A stretch of DNA of 64,000 nt from Pedococcus aerophilus (GCF_039532215.1 NZ_BAAARN010000001.1:559036-623035); one strand, 5' to 3'; shown: positions 16,712 to 26,060, counted from the first letter of the stretch. Numbers and translations: made by a program. Notes: generated by a model from the letters alone, not told the origin.

Positions 16712-18244
16712 ATGTCGACCGCTCCCCTCAGCACCGTCCCCGACGCACTCGCGCCGGGCAGCTGGGGTGTGCGGAACCGGGCCCTGTGGGACCGGACCGC
16801 CGCCGTTGCAGGACAGTTGAACCGGGTGCAGGCGGAGCTGGTCGACATCATCGACGAGGTCATGACCGGCGGTCACTGGGGTGAGGGCGGGTTCAAGTCC
16901 CCCGAGCACTACCTGGTGGTCCGGGCCGGGTTGGCCCCTGCCCACGCCGCCGACATCGTCGCTGTGGCTCGGCGCCGGTCGGAGCTGACCGACGCCGGGA
17001 CTGCACTGTCTGCCGGTGAGCTGTCCCTGGACCAGGTCGCGGTCCTGGCCCGCAATGTGCCCACGAGTCACCAGAAGTCGCTGACCCGATTCGCCCGCGA
17101 AGCAACCGTGCCCCAGCTACGTCGTGCGGTCCGGATGCACGCCTTCCCTGCCGATCCAGTACCCGAACCGGGCGACGACGGACCAGCAGCGACCATCACC
17201 GCGCCAGACGCCCGCGCCCTGGTGAGGGAAGAGCACGACGCCGCGAAGGCCTCGGTCGCGGAGCAGCGGGCCTGTGCGCGGCCCGAGCTGACCATGACGT
17301 ACGACGCTGATGGTCGGTTCCAGCTGCGGTACTCCGCGCCCGCGACCATCGGCGCGCTGGTCGAACAGGCCGTGAAGGAGGCCAAGGACGCGTTGTTCAC
17401 CCTCCGCCGCCGTGAGACCGACAACAGCACCAGCGACTCTCCGACCGACAGGGACCAGCTCCTTGACCAGCATGCTGGGCTGCCGACCTATGCCGACGCG
17501 CTCGAGGAGATGGCCAACCGGTCCCTGGCCTCAATGACGTCGACCTCACGGGCGGCGCACTACCGGGTGTACCTGCACCTGGACACCAATGGTGCCTGGG
17601 TCACCGGCGGGCACGCGATCCCCAAGCGGCTGCTCGGGCGCTTCGTGTCGGATGGCGTGGTCCAACCCGTCTGGGAAACCCAAGGGCGACCGGTCTCGGT
17701 CGGGCGGTCGATGCGGATCCTGCCCGAACGCTCCCGACGCCTGGTCCTCGACCGCGACCGAGGCTGCCGGTTCCCCGGCTGCCCCACCACCAACACCGGC
17801 TTCGTCGAGATCCACCACCTGCACCCCTGGGCCGACGGCGGCACCACCGACACGACCAACCAGATCTCGTTGTGCACCAGGCACCACGACGGCATCGACC
17901 GTGGCGACTACCAGATCACCGGCGACCCCGACCGACCCGACGGACTGACCGTGGTCAACCGGTACGGGCTACCCATCCGCCCACCCCGACCCGACGAGAC
18001 AGCACCACCACCCGGCGGCGACCCGACCGTCCCGGCCGGCACCTACCGACCACCCACCGGCGGCAACGCCAGCTGGAACGACATCGAGCTCCCCTCCGAC
18101 CTCGAGATCGACCACCCCGAACTCGCCCGCACCAGACCACCCGGACAACCCACCCGCACACCCCGCACCCCAACCAGGCGCAGGACCACATCCTCCGGAG
18201 CCGGACTCGTCATCATCTCCGAAGGCCTCATTCCCTGGGAATGA
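16712..18244 (+). CDS. DUF222 / HNH endonuclease (13E12-type) protein
   Basis: 510 residues. The N-terminal two thirds is a helical DUF222 domain (VQAELVDIIDEVMTGGHW, SELTDAGTALSAGELSLDQVAVLARNVP). The C-terminal HNH domain is RDRGCRFPGCPTTNTGFVEIHHLHPWADGGTTDTTNQISLCTRHH, with zinc cysteines and the H-H-L-x-P-W-x-x-G-G-x-T signature. It is followed by a proline- and threonine-rich tail. Such proteins are abundant in actinobacteria and their role is unresolved. The upstream LexA box suggests DNA-damage induction. A second family member is at 61935. Confidence 0.9.
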   Translation: MSTAPLSTVPDALAPGSWGVRNRALWDRTAAVAGQLNRVQAELVDIIDEVMTGGHWGEGGFKSPEHYLVVRAGLAPAHAADIVAVARRRSELTDAGTALSAGELSLDQVAVLARNVPTSHQKSLTRFAREATVPQLRRAVRMHAFPADPVPEPGDDGPAATITAPDARALVREEHDAAKASVAEQRACARPELTMTYDADGRFQLRYSAPATIGALVEQAVKEAKDALFTLRRRETDNSTSDSPTDRDQLLDQHAGLPTYADALEEMANRSLASMTSTSRAAHYRVYLHLDTNGAWVTGGHAIPKRLLGRFVSDGVVQPVWETQGRPVSVGRSMRILPERSRRLVLDRDRGCRFPGCPTTNTGFVEIHHLHPWADGGTTDTTNQISLCTRHHDGIDRGDYQITGDPDRPDGLTVVNRYGLPIRPPRPDETAPPPGGDPTVPAGTYRPPTGGNASWNDIELPSDLEIDHPELARTRPPGQPTRTPRTPTRRRTTSSGAGLVIISEGLIPWE

Positions 18245-18327
18245 CGACTCAGCCTCGACGCCCCCACGCGATAGTTCGCGGAAGCCCCACCGCCCAGGCA
18301 GATCCACGCCGTGGCCGGCTGAACTCG

Positions 18328-19545
18328 CTAGCTGCTGACGAAGTCGGCGACCGAACGCTCCCACCGGTCCGGGTCGACGTTCCACTCCTTCGTGTGGCGG
18401 GAGGTGTCCCAGTGCTCCATCGTCACGAGATCCGGCCGGGCGGCAGCCAGCTGCTGCGAGGGCCCGACGGGCACGAACTCGTCGTCGACCGAGTGGATGA
18501 TCAGCGTCCGGTGCCGCAGCTCGGAGGCCTTGGCCACCCAGTTCGTCTGCGCCACGTCGACAGGATCGTGGACCCCCGCCAGCCGCCGGGTGAGTCGCCG
18601 GCCCATGATGAACCGACTCAGGCCACCGATCGGGTCGGGGATGCCGTGCAGCCGACCGTGGTGGATCAGGACGTCGGTCCAGTCGATCACCGGGGCATCC
18701 AGCACCACGTGGCTGACGTGGTCGGCCAGCCACGAGCGGCTCAGGGTCTGGAGCACGATGGCCCCGCCCATCGACCACCCGACGAGGAGCAGCTCGCGCG
18801 CTCCCTGCTGCACCGCGAACAGTGCTGCGTCCTCGATGTCACGCCACTCCGACAGGCCCAGGTTGTACCGCCCATCCGCACCGCGTCGCGCTCCGAGGTC
18901 GTTGCGGTAGGACGGGATGATGATGTTGATCCCACTGTTGTGCAACGGTTTCGCAGCACGCAGACCCTCGTCACGACGAGCACCACGACCGTGCACGAGC
19001 ACCGCCCAGCGGGTCGACGGCTTCGGGGCACGGATCACCCACGCCGGCATCGTCCCGAGCTCGGTGAGGACGTCGACGTACTCCGTGCGCATCCCGAGCG
19101 CGCGGTCCGGCGGGCCCGCGTAGAAGTACTGGTCCCACCGGCCGTACCCCGGCGCCAGGTGACCCGAGTCGACCCCCAGCACCTCGCGACGAACCCGGCC
19201 ACGCTCCTCGTCGACGTCGAGGATGTCCCCGAGCCGCACATGCCCGGACGACTTGTCCAGCCACAGGCCGTACCGTCCCGGCACCACGGTCTCCGGCGTC
19301 ACGTCGAGGGTCACCGAGGTCTCGTCGACGGCAAGGATCTGCGTGTCGTCGGGACGTTGACGATCAGGGGTCAGGGCCCGGCGGGCGAGGTAGGCGGCCA
19401 GCCCGACGGAGGAGACGGCAGCCGTGGCCGCGAGGGAACCAGCGGTCACCCCGGCCACGGTGGCGGCGGTGCGCAGCGGCCGCCGGTCGGGCGCCAGCGG
19501 CGGGACCTTCGGGCGCGACACGATCGACGGGCTCGACGGCCTCAC
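18328..19545 (-). CDS. Alpha/beta hydrolase with N-terminal membrane segment
   Basis: 405 residues from a GTG that overlaps the LigD stop (GTGA), so the two are coupled. An N-terminal hydrophobic stretch (AATVAGVTAGSLAATAAVSSVGLAAYL) suggests membrane anchoring or export. The hydrolase fold shows RWAVLVHGRGARRDEGL, the oxyanion region, and the nucleophile elbow LLVGWSMGGAIV, with Ser in G-W-S-M-G. An acid at IIHSVDDEFVP and a final histidine at EHWDTSRHTKEW complete a plausible triad. It resembles lysophospholipase- or dipeptidyl-peptidase-like hydrolases. The substrate is unknown, and the link to DNA repair is positional only. Confidence 0.85.
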   Translation of the reverse strand: MRPSSPSIVSRPKVPPLAPDRRPLRTAATVAGVTAGSLAATAAVSSVGLAAYLARRALTPDRQRPDDTQILAVDETSVTLDVTPETVVPGRYGLWLDKSSGHVRLGDILDVDEERGRVRREVLGVDSGHLAPGYGRWDQYFYAGPPDRALGMRTEYVDVLTELGTMPAWVIRAPKPSTRWAVLVHGRGARRDEGLRAAKPLHNSGINIIIPSYRNDLGARRGADGRYNLGLSEWRDIEDAALFAVQQGARELLLVGWSMGGAIVLQTLSRSWLADHVSHVVLDAPVIDWTDVLIHHGRLHGIPDPIGGLSRFIMGRRLTRRLAGVHDPVDVAQTNWVAKASELRHRTLIIHSVDDEFVPVGPSQQLAAARPDLVTMEHWDTSRHTKEWNVDPDRWERSVADFVSS

Positions 19546-21701
19546 CGCTTCACCTGCCCCAGCACGTCGGCGAGGTCGAAGCTCACGGGTTCCTCCAGCT
19601 GCTCGTAGGTGCACGACCGGGGATCCCGGTCCTCGCGCCATCGCACGAACTGCGCGGTGTGGCGGAAGCGGACTCCCTCCATGTGGTCGTACTTCACCTC
19701 GACGACGCGCTCGGGCCGCAGCGGCGTGAACGACAGGTCCTTGCCCGCGTTCCACCGGCTCGTGGCGCCGCTGGTGGGCGTCCGCGACCCCGCCTCCTGC
19801 TCGGCCCAGGCCCACGGGTGGTCCTCGAACGTCGTCACGAGGGGCTGCAGCTCCTCGAACAGCTCCTTGCGTCGCGCCATCGGGAAGGCGCCGATCACCC
19901 CGACGCTCATCAGCGACCCGTCGTCGTTGTAGAGCCCGAGCATCAGCGAACCGACGAGGTCATCCCCGCTCTTGTGGGTGCGGTACCCCGCGACCACGCA
20001 GTCGGCGGTCCGGACGTGCTTGATCTTGAGCATCGTCCGCTTGTCCTGCTCGTACGTCCCGGACAGCGGCTTGGCGATCACCCCGTCCAGCCCGGCCCCC
20101 TCGAACTGCTCGAACCACTCCTGCGCCTCCTGCGGGTCACGGGTCGCCCGGGTCAGGTGGATCGGCGCCTCCACCGAGGCGAAAGCGTTCTCCAGCAAGG
20201 ACCGTCGCTCGGAGAACGGCCGATCCGTGAGGTCCTCCCCCGCCAGCGACAGCAGGTCGAACGCCACGAACTGCGCCGGCGTCTCTGCCGCCAGCTTCTT
20301 CACCCGGCTTGCCGCAGGGTGGATCCGCTGCTGGAGCGCCTCGAAGTCCAGCCGGTCACCCGACGACCCCACGACGACGATCTCGCCGTCGACGACCGCC
20401 TGGTCCGGAAAGTTCGCCAGCACCGCCTCGACCACCTCGGGGAAGTAGCGCGTCATCGGCTTCTCGTTGCGGCTGCCGATCTCGACGGAGTCACCGGACC
20501 GGAAGATGATCGAGCGGAACCCGTCCCACTTCGGCTCGAAGAGGTAGTCGCCCGTCGGGATCCCCTTGACCGGCTTGGCCAGCATGGGCGCCACGGGTGG
20601 CGGCACCGGACCCCACTGGGCGCGCAGCTCGGCGTCCCGATCGGCCTTCGGGGTCATGTACTCGTCGTCGGTCTTGTCGGCCCGGCGCTTGCTCGGCTGG
20701 ACCCGCGGCGGCTCCCCCGGCATCTTCGGATAGTCCGGGGGGAAGTTCAGCTCACCCAGTCCACGCTCGTTGATGTCCCTGTCCCACAACGCGATCGCGC
20801 CGGTGACGTCACCCACCGCCTCGTCCATCCCGGCCCACGCATCACCGGACGCGGCGATGATCCCCGGCACGGTGCGGAGCGTGAACTCCCCCGGGTCGAC
20901 GCCCACGAGGTGGTCCCAGCCGAGCGGCATACTCACCGGCGCACCGGGCAGCGGGCGCGGGCTGTAGGCGGAGGCGATGGTGCGGTCACGACAGGCCTGG
21001 TTGAAGTCGACGAAGACGCGCTCGCCCCGCTCCTCCTTCCACCAGGAGGCGGTGACGAGGTCGGGCAGGCGTCGCTCGAGCTCACGCGCGATCCCGATCA
21101 CCCCGTGCCGCACGTCGAGGAACTCGTGGGTCGGCGCGATGCGGACGAACACGTGCACGCCTCGGTTGCCCGAGGTCTTGACCCACCCGGTGAGCCCGAT
21201 CTCGGTGAGCAGCTCGCGCAGTGCGACCGCGGCCTCGACCGCGTCGGCGAAGGTGCGCCCCGGCTGAGGATCGAGGTCGATGCGCAGCTCGTCGGGCTTG
21301 TCGACGTCCGCCGTCCGCACCGGCCACGGGTGGAACGTCACCGTGTTCATCTGCATCGCCCACACGACCGCGGCCGGCTCGTCGACGACGACCTGGAGGT
21401 GCCTGCGCCCCGAGGGGTAGGTGCACATCACCGGGGTGATGAAGTCGGGCATCCCCTTGGGCGGGTTCTTGGTCCAGAACTCCTCCCCGTCGATCCCCTC
21501 GGGGAACCGCTGCAGGGTCACCGGCCGGTGCCCGAGGGCGTTCATGAACCCCGTGCGGACATCGATGGCGTACTGCGCCAGGTCGAGCTTGGTGATGCCC
21601 TCACCCGGCCAGATCAACCGGTCCGGGCTCGAGATCCGCACCTCCCGCGCGTCGCCCCACGGGCCCTCGGGGACCTCCACCGTCGTCGCCGCTGCCGCCA
21701 T
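19542..21701 (-). CDS. ligD: LigD: polymerase and ATP-dependent DNA ligase domains
   Basis: A 719-residue NHEJ enzyme. The N-terminal primase-polymerase (LigD_N) domain (about 1-300) includes LIWPGEGITKLDLAQYAIDV, the D-x-D pair in ELRIDLDPQPG, and SGNRGVHVFVRI. The ligase domain (about 370-719) starts with PMLAKPVKGIPTGDYLFEPKWDGFRSIIFR; the lysine in EPKWDGFR is the adenylated residue. DGEIVV and GLDGVIAKPLSGTYEQDKRTMLKIKH are further nucleotidyltransferase motifs. The 3'-phosphoesterase domain found in many LigD proteins is absent. No Ku gene is in the window. It is coupled to the hydrolase gene downstream. Confidence 0.93.
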   Translation of the reverse strand: MAAAATTVEVPEGPWGDAREVRISSPDRLIWPGEGITKLDLAQYAIDVRTGFMNALGHRPVTLQRFPEGIDGEEFWTKNPPKGMPDFITPVMCTYPSGRRHLQVVVDEPAAVVWAMQMNTVTFHPWPVRTADVDKPDELRIDLDPQPGRTFADAVEAAVALRELLTEIGLTGWVKTSGNRGVHVFVRIAPTHEFLDVRHGVIGIARELERRLPDLVTASWWKEERGERVFVDFNQACRDRTIASAYSPRPLPGAPVSMPLGWDHLVGVDPGEFTLRTVPGIIAASGDAWAGMDEAVGDVTGAIALWDRDINERGLGELNFPPDYPKMPGEPPRVQPSKRRADKTDDEYMTPKADRDAELRAQWGPVPPPVAPMLAKPVKGIPTGDYLFEPKWDGFRSIIFRSGDSVEIGSRNEKPMTRYFPEVVEAVLANFPDQAVVDGEIVVVGSSGDRLDFEALQQRIHPAASRVKKLAAETPAQFVAFDLLSLAGEDLTDRPFSERRSLLENAFASVEAPIHLTRATRDPQEAQEWFEQFEGAGLDGVIAKPLSGTYEQDKRTMLKIKHVRTADCVVAGYRTHKSGDDLVGSLMLGLYNDDGSLMSVGVIGAFPMARRKELFEELQPLVTTFEDHPWAWAEQEAGSRTPTSGATSRWNAGKDLSFTPLRPERVVEVKYDHMEGVRFRHTAQFVRWREDRDPRSCTYEQLEEPVSFDLADVLGQVKR

Positions 21702-21822
21702 GGCCCGACCCTATCCGGCGGGCCCGTCACGGACCCGTAAGAATCGGGGTGGGCGGAGCGGGACCATTTCCGGCCCCGCTGGCGTTGAGCACGACGTGAG
21801 ACTGTTCCGAAGGAGTCACGAC

Positions 21823-22254
21823 ATGACCATGGACAAGACCGACCGCACGTATGCCGTGTCCAAGACCGAGGACGAGTGGCGTGCCGAGCTCAGCCCGGCG
21901 GAGTACCAGGTGCTGCGCCAGGCGGGCACCGAGCGCCCGTACGTCGGCGAGTACACCGACACCAAGACCGAGGGCGTGTATGCCTGCCGCGCCTGCGGTG
22001 CCGAGCTGTTCACCTCGGGCACGAAGTTCGACAGCCACTGCGGCTGGCCGTCCTTCTACTCCCCCCTAGCGGGCGACAGCGTGGAGTACATCGAGGACGT
22101 GAGCATGGGGATGAAGCGTGTCGAGGTGCGCTGCGCGAACTGCGGCAGCCACCTCGGGCACGTCTTCGAGGGCGAGGGGTACGGCACCCCCACCGACCAG
22201 CGCTACTGCATCAACTCGATCTCGATGACGCTGCGCCCGGCCGACCAGGCCTGA
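21823..22254 (+). CDS. msrB: Peptide-methionine (R)-S-oxide reductase MsrB
   Basis: A 143-residue cytoplasmic enzyme reducing methionine-R-sulfoxide in proteins. Both structural zinc pairs are present (C55-R-A-C58 and C104-A-N-C107), with HCGWPSF, and the catalytic C129 in QRYCINSISM. It is a full-length single domain, not fused to MsrA. The ATG at 21823 has AAGGAG 8 nt upstream. Monocistronic, with a hairpin terminator at 22283-22302 shared with the convergent operon. Confidence 0.95.
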   Translation: MTMDKTDRTYAVSKTEDEWRAELSPAEYQVLRQAGTERPYVGEYTDTKTEGVYACRACGAELFTSGTKFDSHCGWPSFYSPLAGDSVEYIEDVSMGMKRVEVRCANCGSHLGHVFEGEGYGTPTDQRYCINSISMTLRPADQA

Positions 22255-22282
22255 CGAAGACACCGGACAGGGCTGGGACACC

Positions 22283-22302
22283 GACGCCGGTCACCCGGCG
22301 TC
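22283..22302. terminator. Bidirectional hairpin between msrB and the WXG-like operon
   Basis: GACGCCGG (22283-22290) pairs with CCGGCGTC (22295-22302) around a TCAC loop. It overlaps the stop of the leftward gene and lies 28 bp past the msrB stop. Confidence 0.65.
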
Positions 22303-22726
22303 ACCAGGTGCCGGCCGAGGGCTTCGGCCCCGAGGTCCCCTCCCGGACCTCACGCACGAAGTCGGCGGCGGACCGCTCCTGCGCGGTCCGCTCGTCGGCC
22401 TCCTGCTCGGCGACGATCGCGGCCGAGCGCTCCTCGGGCGACATCGCCTCGAACTTCTCCCACCCGCGGTCGGCGAGCGGCCCGACGAACGAGCCGAACG
22501 ACGGGTCCCGCGCCAGGTCGCGCAGGCTGGCCCGGTCCTCCAGGACCGCGGTGAGCCGCTCCCGCATCTGCGGGTCCGCGCTGTCGCGCAACGTCTCCAG
22601 GGACTCGCGGAGCTTCTTCGCCAGGAACGGGCTGTCCCGCAGCGTCGGCAGCAGGGGCTCGGAGGGCGATGACGGAGAGCCCGAGGACAGAGAGCCCGTG
22701 GACCGAGAGCTCGTGGGTTCGGACAT
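22301..22726 (-). CDS. Third gene of WXG-like operon, unrecognised
   Basis: A 141-residue hydrophilic, strongly charged protein beginning with a Ser/Pro-rich segment (SEPTSSRSTGSLSSGSPSSPSEP), then helical LPTLRDSPFLAKKLRESLETLRDSADPQMRERLTAVLEDRASLRDLARDPSFGSFVGPL. The ATG overlaps the upstream stop (TGATG). It has no signal peptide. In this context it could be a chaperone, immunity protein or secreted partner for the WXG-like proteins, but none of these is shown by the sequence. Confidence 0.55.
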   Translation of the reverse strand: MSEPTSSRSTGSLSSGSPSSPSEPLLPTLRDSPFLAKKLRESLETLRDSADPQMRERLTAVLEDRASLRDLARDPSFGSFVGPLADRGWEKFEAMSPEERSAAIVAEQEADERTAQERSAADFVREVREGTSGPKPSAGTW

Positions 22727-23469
22727 CAGACCACCTTGTTGTCGTAGTCGCCCGGCAGGGACACGTCGACCGACTCGGCGATCGCCGAGGCCGACGTGGC
22801 GATCACGCCGAGCGTGCCGTTGGCGATCTGGAAGGCCAGGTCGATCGCGTCGAGCACCAGCTTGACCTTGGAGATCGCCGCGATGATCGCGGCTCCGGCA
22901 GCTGCTGCGCCGGTGAGTCCTCCGACCACGGTCCAGGACGACGCTGCTGCGGCGGCAAGGGCGATGGCTGCCGTGATGACGAGGTCGAAGATCGCCTCGA
23001 TGCCGTCCTCGACGGACTGGCCGCACTCGTAGACCCCGAACGCCGCGCCGTTGCAGGCGTCGGCGATCTCGTCGCAGTTGGCCTTCAGCCCGTCCAGCTG
23101 GGCGCTCACCCCGGCGAAGTACGTGACCATGGCGTTGGACGCCTCACCGGTCCACCCGGACTGAGCCTGCAGCACCGCGCTGTCGAGGCTGCTGGCGTAG
23201 GACTCGCAGAACTTGCCGAGGTTCCGCAGCGCGTCCGCGACCTTGCTGACGTCCTTCCAGTCACCGGCGAGCATCTCGCTCCAGGCGTCGGGGATGCTGT
23301 CGCCGCCCATCTCCTCCCACGCCTTCAAGGCCATCGAGCCGAACGACGGGATCTTGTCCCGGGCGTTCATGATGGCTTCCCACTCGTCGGGGATGGCGTC
23401 CTCGGCCACCGGCGTCGTCAGCCACCCGCTGGGGTTGTAGCCGCCACCACCCTCGGCTGCGTTGACCAT
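22726..23469 (-). CDS. WXG100/ESX-substrate-like protein with hydrophobic C-terminal half
   Basis: 247 residues. Residues about 85-160 form a WXG100-like helical hairpin (VADALRNLGKFCESYASSLDSAVLQAQSGWTGEASNAMVTYFAGVSAQLDGL, with W-T-G at the turn). A long hydrophobic, alanine-rich region follows (DLVITAAIALAAAAASSWTVVGGLTGAAAAGAAIIAAISKV). That layout suggests a type VII secretion substrate that may insert in membranes. Both ends couple to neighbours through TGATG overlaps. No secretion machinery is nearby. Confidence 0.65.
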   Translation of the reverse strand: MVNAAEGGGGYNPSGWLTTPVAEDAIPDEWEAIMNARDKIPSFGSMALKAWEEMGGDSIPDAWSEMLAGDWKDVSKVADALRNLGKFCESYASSLDSAVLQAQSGWTGEASNAMVTYFAGVSAQLDGLKANCDEIADACNGAAFGVYECGQSVEDGIEAIFDLVITAAIALAAAAASSWTVVGGLTGAAAAGAAIIAAISKVKLVLDAIDLAFQIANGTLGVIATSASAIAESVDVSLPGDYDNKVV

Positions 23470-23810
23470 CAGGCGCTCCAGTAGGTGGAGTCGACCCGCT
23501 GCGCCGACTCCTCGTCGAGGGTGCGGTAGAGATCGCGGGTGTTGCGGATCTCCTCGGATCCGCGTCCGGTGATCTGGCTGAGCCGCTCGAAGGCGCGCTC
23601 CAGGTCGTCCGAGACGTGGACCGTCGCATCCGCGAGCCGGACCATCAGTCCACCGCCCGAGCTGTCCACGTCGGCGTACGACGAGTAGGACTTCGCGCTG
23701 ATCGCGTGGCCCTGGAGCTCCTCCAGGGCGTTCGCGAGGTCTGTCAGCACGGGCAGCTCGACCGAGAACTTTCCAGCGGGGCTGCCCCCGCCCCCCTCAT
23801 GAACCCTCAT
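23469..23810 (-). CDS. Small WXG100-like helical protein
   Basis: 113 residues, first gene of a three-gene operon. The body is two helices (ELPVLTDLANALEELQGHAISAKSYSSY and VSDDLERAFERLSQITGRGSEEIRNTRDLYRTLDEESAQRV). The length fits an ESX-type partner, although the central W-x-G is not obvious. The start is unusual: three ATG codons each preceded by AGGG lie in tandem 10-bp repeats (23798-23827). Only the one at 23810 is in frame; the one at 23820 gives a seven-residue peptide. Confidence 0.6.
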   Translation of the reverse strand: MRVHEGGGGSPAGKFSVELPVLTDLANALEELQGHAISAKSYSSYADVDSSGGGLMVRLADATVHVSDDLERAFERLSQITGRGSEEIRNTRDLYRTLDEESAQRVDSTYWSA

Positions 23811-23827
23811 GAACCCTCATGACCCCT
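23798..23827 (-). repeat. Tandem 10-bp repeat over the start codon
   Basis: Two exact copies of CATGAACCCT and a third, CATGACCCCT, placed over the start region of the leftward gene at 23469. Each unit carries an ATG and the AGGG Shine-Dalgarno for the next. The unit is not a multiple of three, so a change in copy number would change which ATG is in frame. Confidence 0.8.
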
Positions 23828-23929
23828 CCAGCACCGAAACGGTGCCCCCTGCAGGCACCTGCGGACAGCCTGCCCGACATGTCGGCGGGACGACAGGGGG
23901 AGCACTCCCCTGCCGGGAGCAGGAGGGGC

Positions 23930-24631
23930 TCAGCGCAGCGAGGCCAGCAGGTCGGCGACCTCGACGCGGCGGCCGGTGTGGAACGGCAGCTCGTCGCGGA
24001 CGTGCATCCGGGCCCGCGACGCGCGCAGCTCCCGCATCAGGTCGACAATGCGGTGCAGCTCGTCGGCCTCGAACGCCAGGACCCACTCGTAGTCGTTGAG
24101 CGCGAACGAGGCGATCGTGTTGGCCCGCACGTCGGGGTAGTCGCGCGCCATCTGCCCGTGCTCGCGGAGCATGTCGCGGCGCTCCTTGTCGTCCAGCAGG
24201 TACCACTCGTAGGAGCGCACGAACGGGTAGACGCAGATGAAGTCCTTGGGGTCCTCGTCGGCGAGGAACGCCGGGATGTGGCTCTTGTTGAACTCCGCCG
24301 GGCGGTGCAGCGCGGCGGCCGACCAGGTCGGCTCGAGGAGGTGCCCGAGGTCGGTGCGCAGGAACGCGCGGTACGCCGCCTGGACGTCCTCGATCTTCTC
24401 CGCGTGCCACCACACCATGAAGTCGCAGTCGGCCCGCATGCCGCCGAGGTCGTAGACCCCACGGGTCAGCACGCCCTTCTCCTCGAGCTCGCCGAAGAGC
24501 GCCTCGACCTCCTTGGCCATCTGCTCCCGGTCGTCGCCGAGCGGAGCCGTGACGCTGAACACCGACCACATGGCATACCTGATGGAGTCGTTGATCTCGC
24601 GGATCCGGGAGGGGGTGGGCTTGCTGCTCAT
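23930..24631 (-). CDS. chdC: Coproheme decarboxylase ChdC (HemQ)
   Basis: A 233-residue member of the chlorite dismutase superfamily, actinobacterial HemQ type. It converts coproheme to haem b by two oxidative decarboxylations. Family stretches are [75 protein letters not shown] and [28 protein letters not shown]. The [10 protein letters not shown] block carries the tyrosine region needed for decarboxylation. It is 4 bp downstream of cgoX on the same strand, so the last two steps of the pathway are co-expressed. Confidence 0.92.
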   Translation of the reverse strand: MSSKPTPSRIREINDSIRYAMWSVFSVTAPLGDDREQMAKEVEALFGELEEKGVLTRGVYDLGGMRADCDFMVWWHAEKIEDVQAAYRAFLRTDLGHLLEPTWSAAALHRPAEFNKSHIPAFLADEDPKDFICVYPFVRSYEWYLLDDKERRDMLREHGQMARDYPDVRANTIASFALNDYEWVLAFEADELHRIVDLMRELRASRARMHVRDELPFHTGRRVEVADLLASLR

Positions 24632-24635
24632 GGGT

Positions 24636-26060
24636 TCATTCTCCCGCGCCGCCGCCGCGGGCGCGCAGGTGGGTGGCCACGGCCCGTGCGGCGGCCCGCC
24701 CGCTCGCGATGCAGGCCGGGATGCCGACCCCTTCGTATGCCGCGCCGGCCAGCTCCAGCCCCGGCGCACCGTCCACGGCCGCCCGGATCCGGGCGACCCG
24801 GTCGACGTGTCCGACGGTGTACTGCGGCAGGGCGCCTCCCCACCTCTGGACGTGCGCGTCGACAACTCGGGGCAGCTGGTGGCCGAGCGCCTCACTCACC
24901 TCGGCGACCGCGATCGCGACGAGCTCCTCGTCCGGGCGCTGCAGGTCGGAGGTCTCCCCCCAGCGACCGACGGAGGCCCGCAGGAACACGAGGTCGTCGG
25001 CCGCATCGGCCGTCCAGCGCCACTTGGTCGAGGAGAAGGTGCTCGCCTTGATGGTGCGACCGTCCACGGCCGGGACCAGGAAGCCCGAGCCCGGCAACGG
25101 ACCACCGGCCGCGTCGACGGCGAGGGTGACGATCGCCATGGAGGCGTACTCGATCTCGCGCAGCGCCGTGGCCGCCTCGACCGCGTGCGGTGCAACGAGC
25201 CGAGCAGCGGCAGCCGCAGGGACCGCGACGACGACCGCATCGGCCGCGAGGCGCGTCGGAGTGGGGCGCGCACCCGTGACCACCGTCCAGCCGCTGCCCT
25301 CGCGGTGGACCTCGCGGGCGATGGTGCTGCTGAGGATGGTGACCCCCCGCGACCGGAGCCGCTCGGACAGGGTCTCGGTGAGCCGTCCGACTCCCCCGTC
25401 CAGACCGGCGAAGACGGGAGCCGACGAACCGGCCGACGACAGGGCCGAGGTCTGCGCAGAGGTCGCGGCTGCCTGCGTCAACGACGCTCCGGCGGTCACG
25501 GCGGCGTGCACCTGCGGCAGGCAGGCGCGCAGCGACAGGCTGCGCGCCTGTCCGGCGTACACCCCGGCGAGCAGGGGTTCGACCAGGCGGTCGACGACGG
25601 CGTCACCCAGGCGGGCCGCGACGTAGTCCCCCACCGAGACGTCATTGAAATCCCCTGCGACCCATGGCTGCTCGCCCTCGGCACGCGCCACCTCGGCGTC
25701 CGACAGCAGACCCCGGGCAGAGGCGGCAGGAGAGGGGATGCCCATGAGGGTGCCCCGCGGCATCGGGTGGAGCTGGCCGCGCGACCAGATGCTCGCGGTG
25801 GTCGCCTCGGGGTGGACGACGAGGTCGTCGAGCCCGAGCTCGGACATCAGCGCGAGCGCCTCCGGGCGGCGAGCCAGCACCGACTCGGCACCGACGTCCA
25901 GCGCGACCCCGGCGACCGGCTCGCGACGCAGCTTGCCCCCCGGGCGGTCGGCGGCGTCGACCACCGTGACCTGGGCCCCCGGGAGCGACTCCAGGAGCTG
26001 CCACGCGGCGGTGAGGCCGCTGATGCCTCCACCGATGACGACGACCCTGGAACCGACCAT
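24636..26060 (-). CDS. cgoX: Coproporphyrinogen III oxidase (HemY-type, CgoX)
   Basis: A 474-residue FAD-dependent oxidase with an N-terminal Rossmann fingerprint [17 protein letters not shown] and [17 protein letters not shown]. It continues with [23 protein letters not shown] and a C-terminal FAD block, [28 protein letters not shown]. In actinobacteria the HemY-type enzyme oxidises coproporphyrinogen III to coproporphyrin III, feeding ferrochelatase and ChdC. The older name is protoporphyrinogen oxidase. The ATG overlaps no neighbour; the gene diverges from the DUF4349 lipoprotein gene 120 bp away. Confidence 0.92.
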   Translation of the reverse strand: MVGSRVVVIGGGISGLTAAWQLLESLPGAQVTVVDAADRPGGKLRREPVAGVALDVGAESVLARRPEALALMSELGLDDLVVHPEATTASIWSRGQLHPMPRGTLMGIPSPAASARGLLSDAEVARAEGEQPWVAGDFNDVSVGDYVAARLGDAVVDRLVEPLLAGVYAGQARSLSLRACLPQVHAAVTAGASLTQAAATSAQTSALSSAGSSAPVFAGLDGGVGRLTETLSERLRSRGVTILSSTIAREVHREGSGWTVVTGARPTPTRLAADAVVVAVPAAAAARLVAPHAVEAATALREIEYASMAIVTLAVDAAGGPLPGSGFLVPAVDGRTIKASTFSSTKWRWTADAADDLVFLRASVGRWGETSDLQRPDEELVAIAVAEVSEALGHQLPRVVDAHVQRWGGALPQYTVGHVDRVARIRAAVDGAPGLELAGAAYEGVGIPACIASGRAAARAVATHLRARGGGAGE

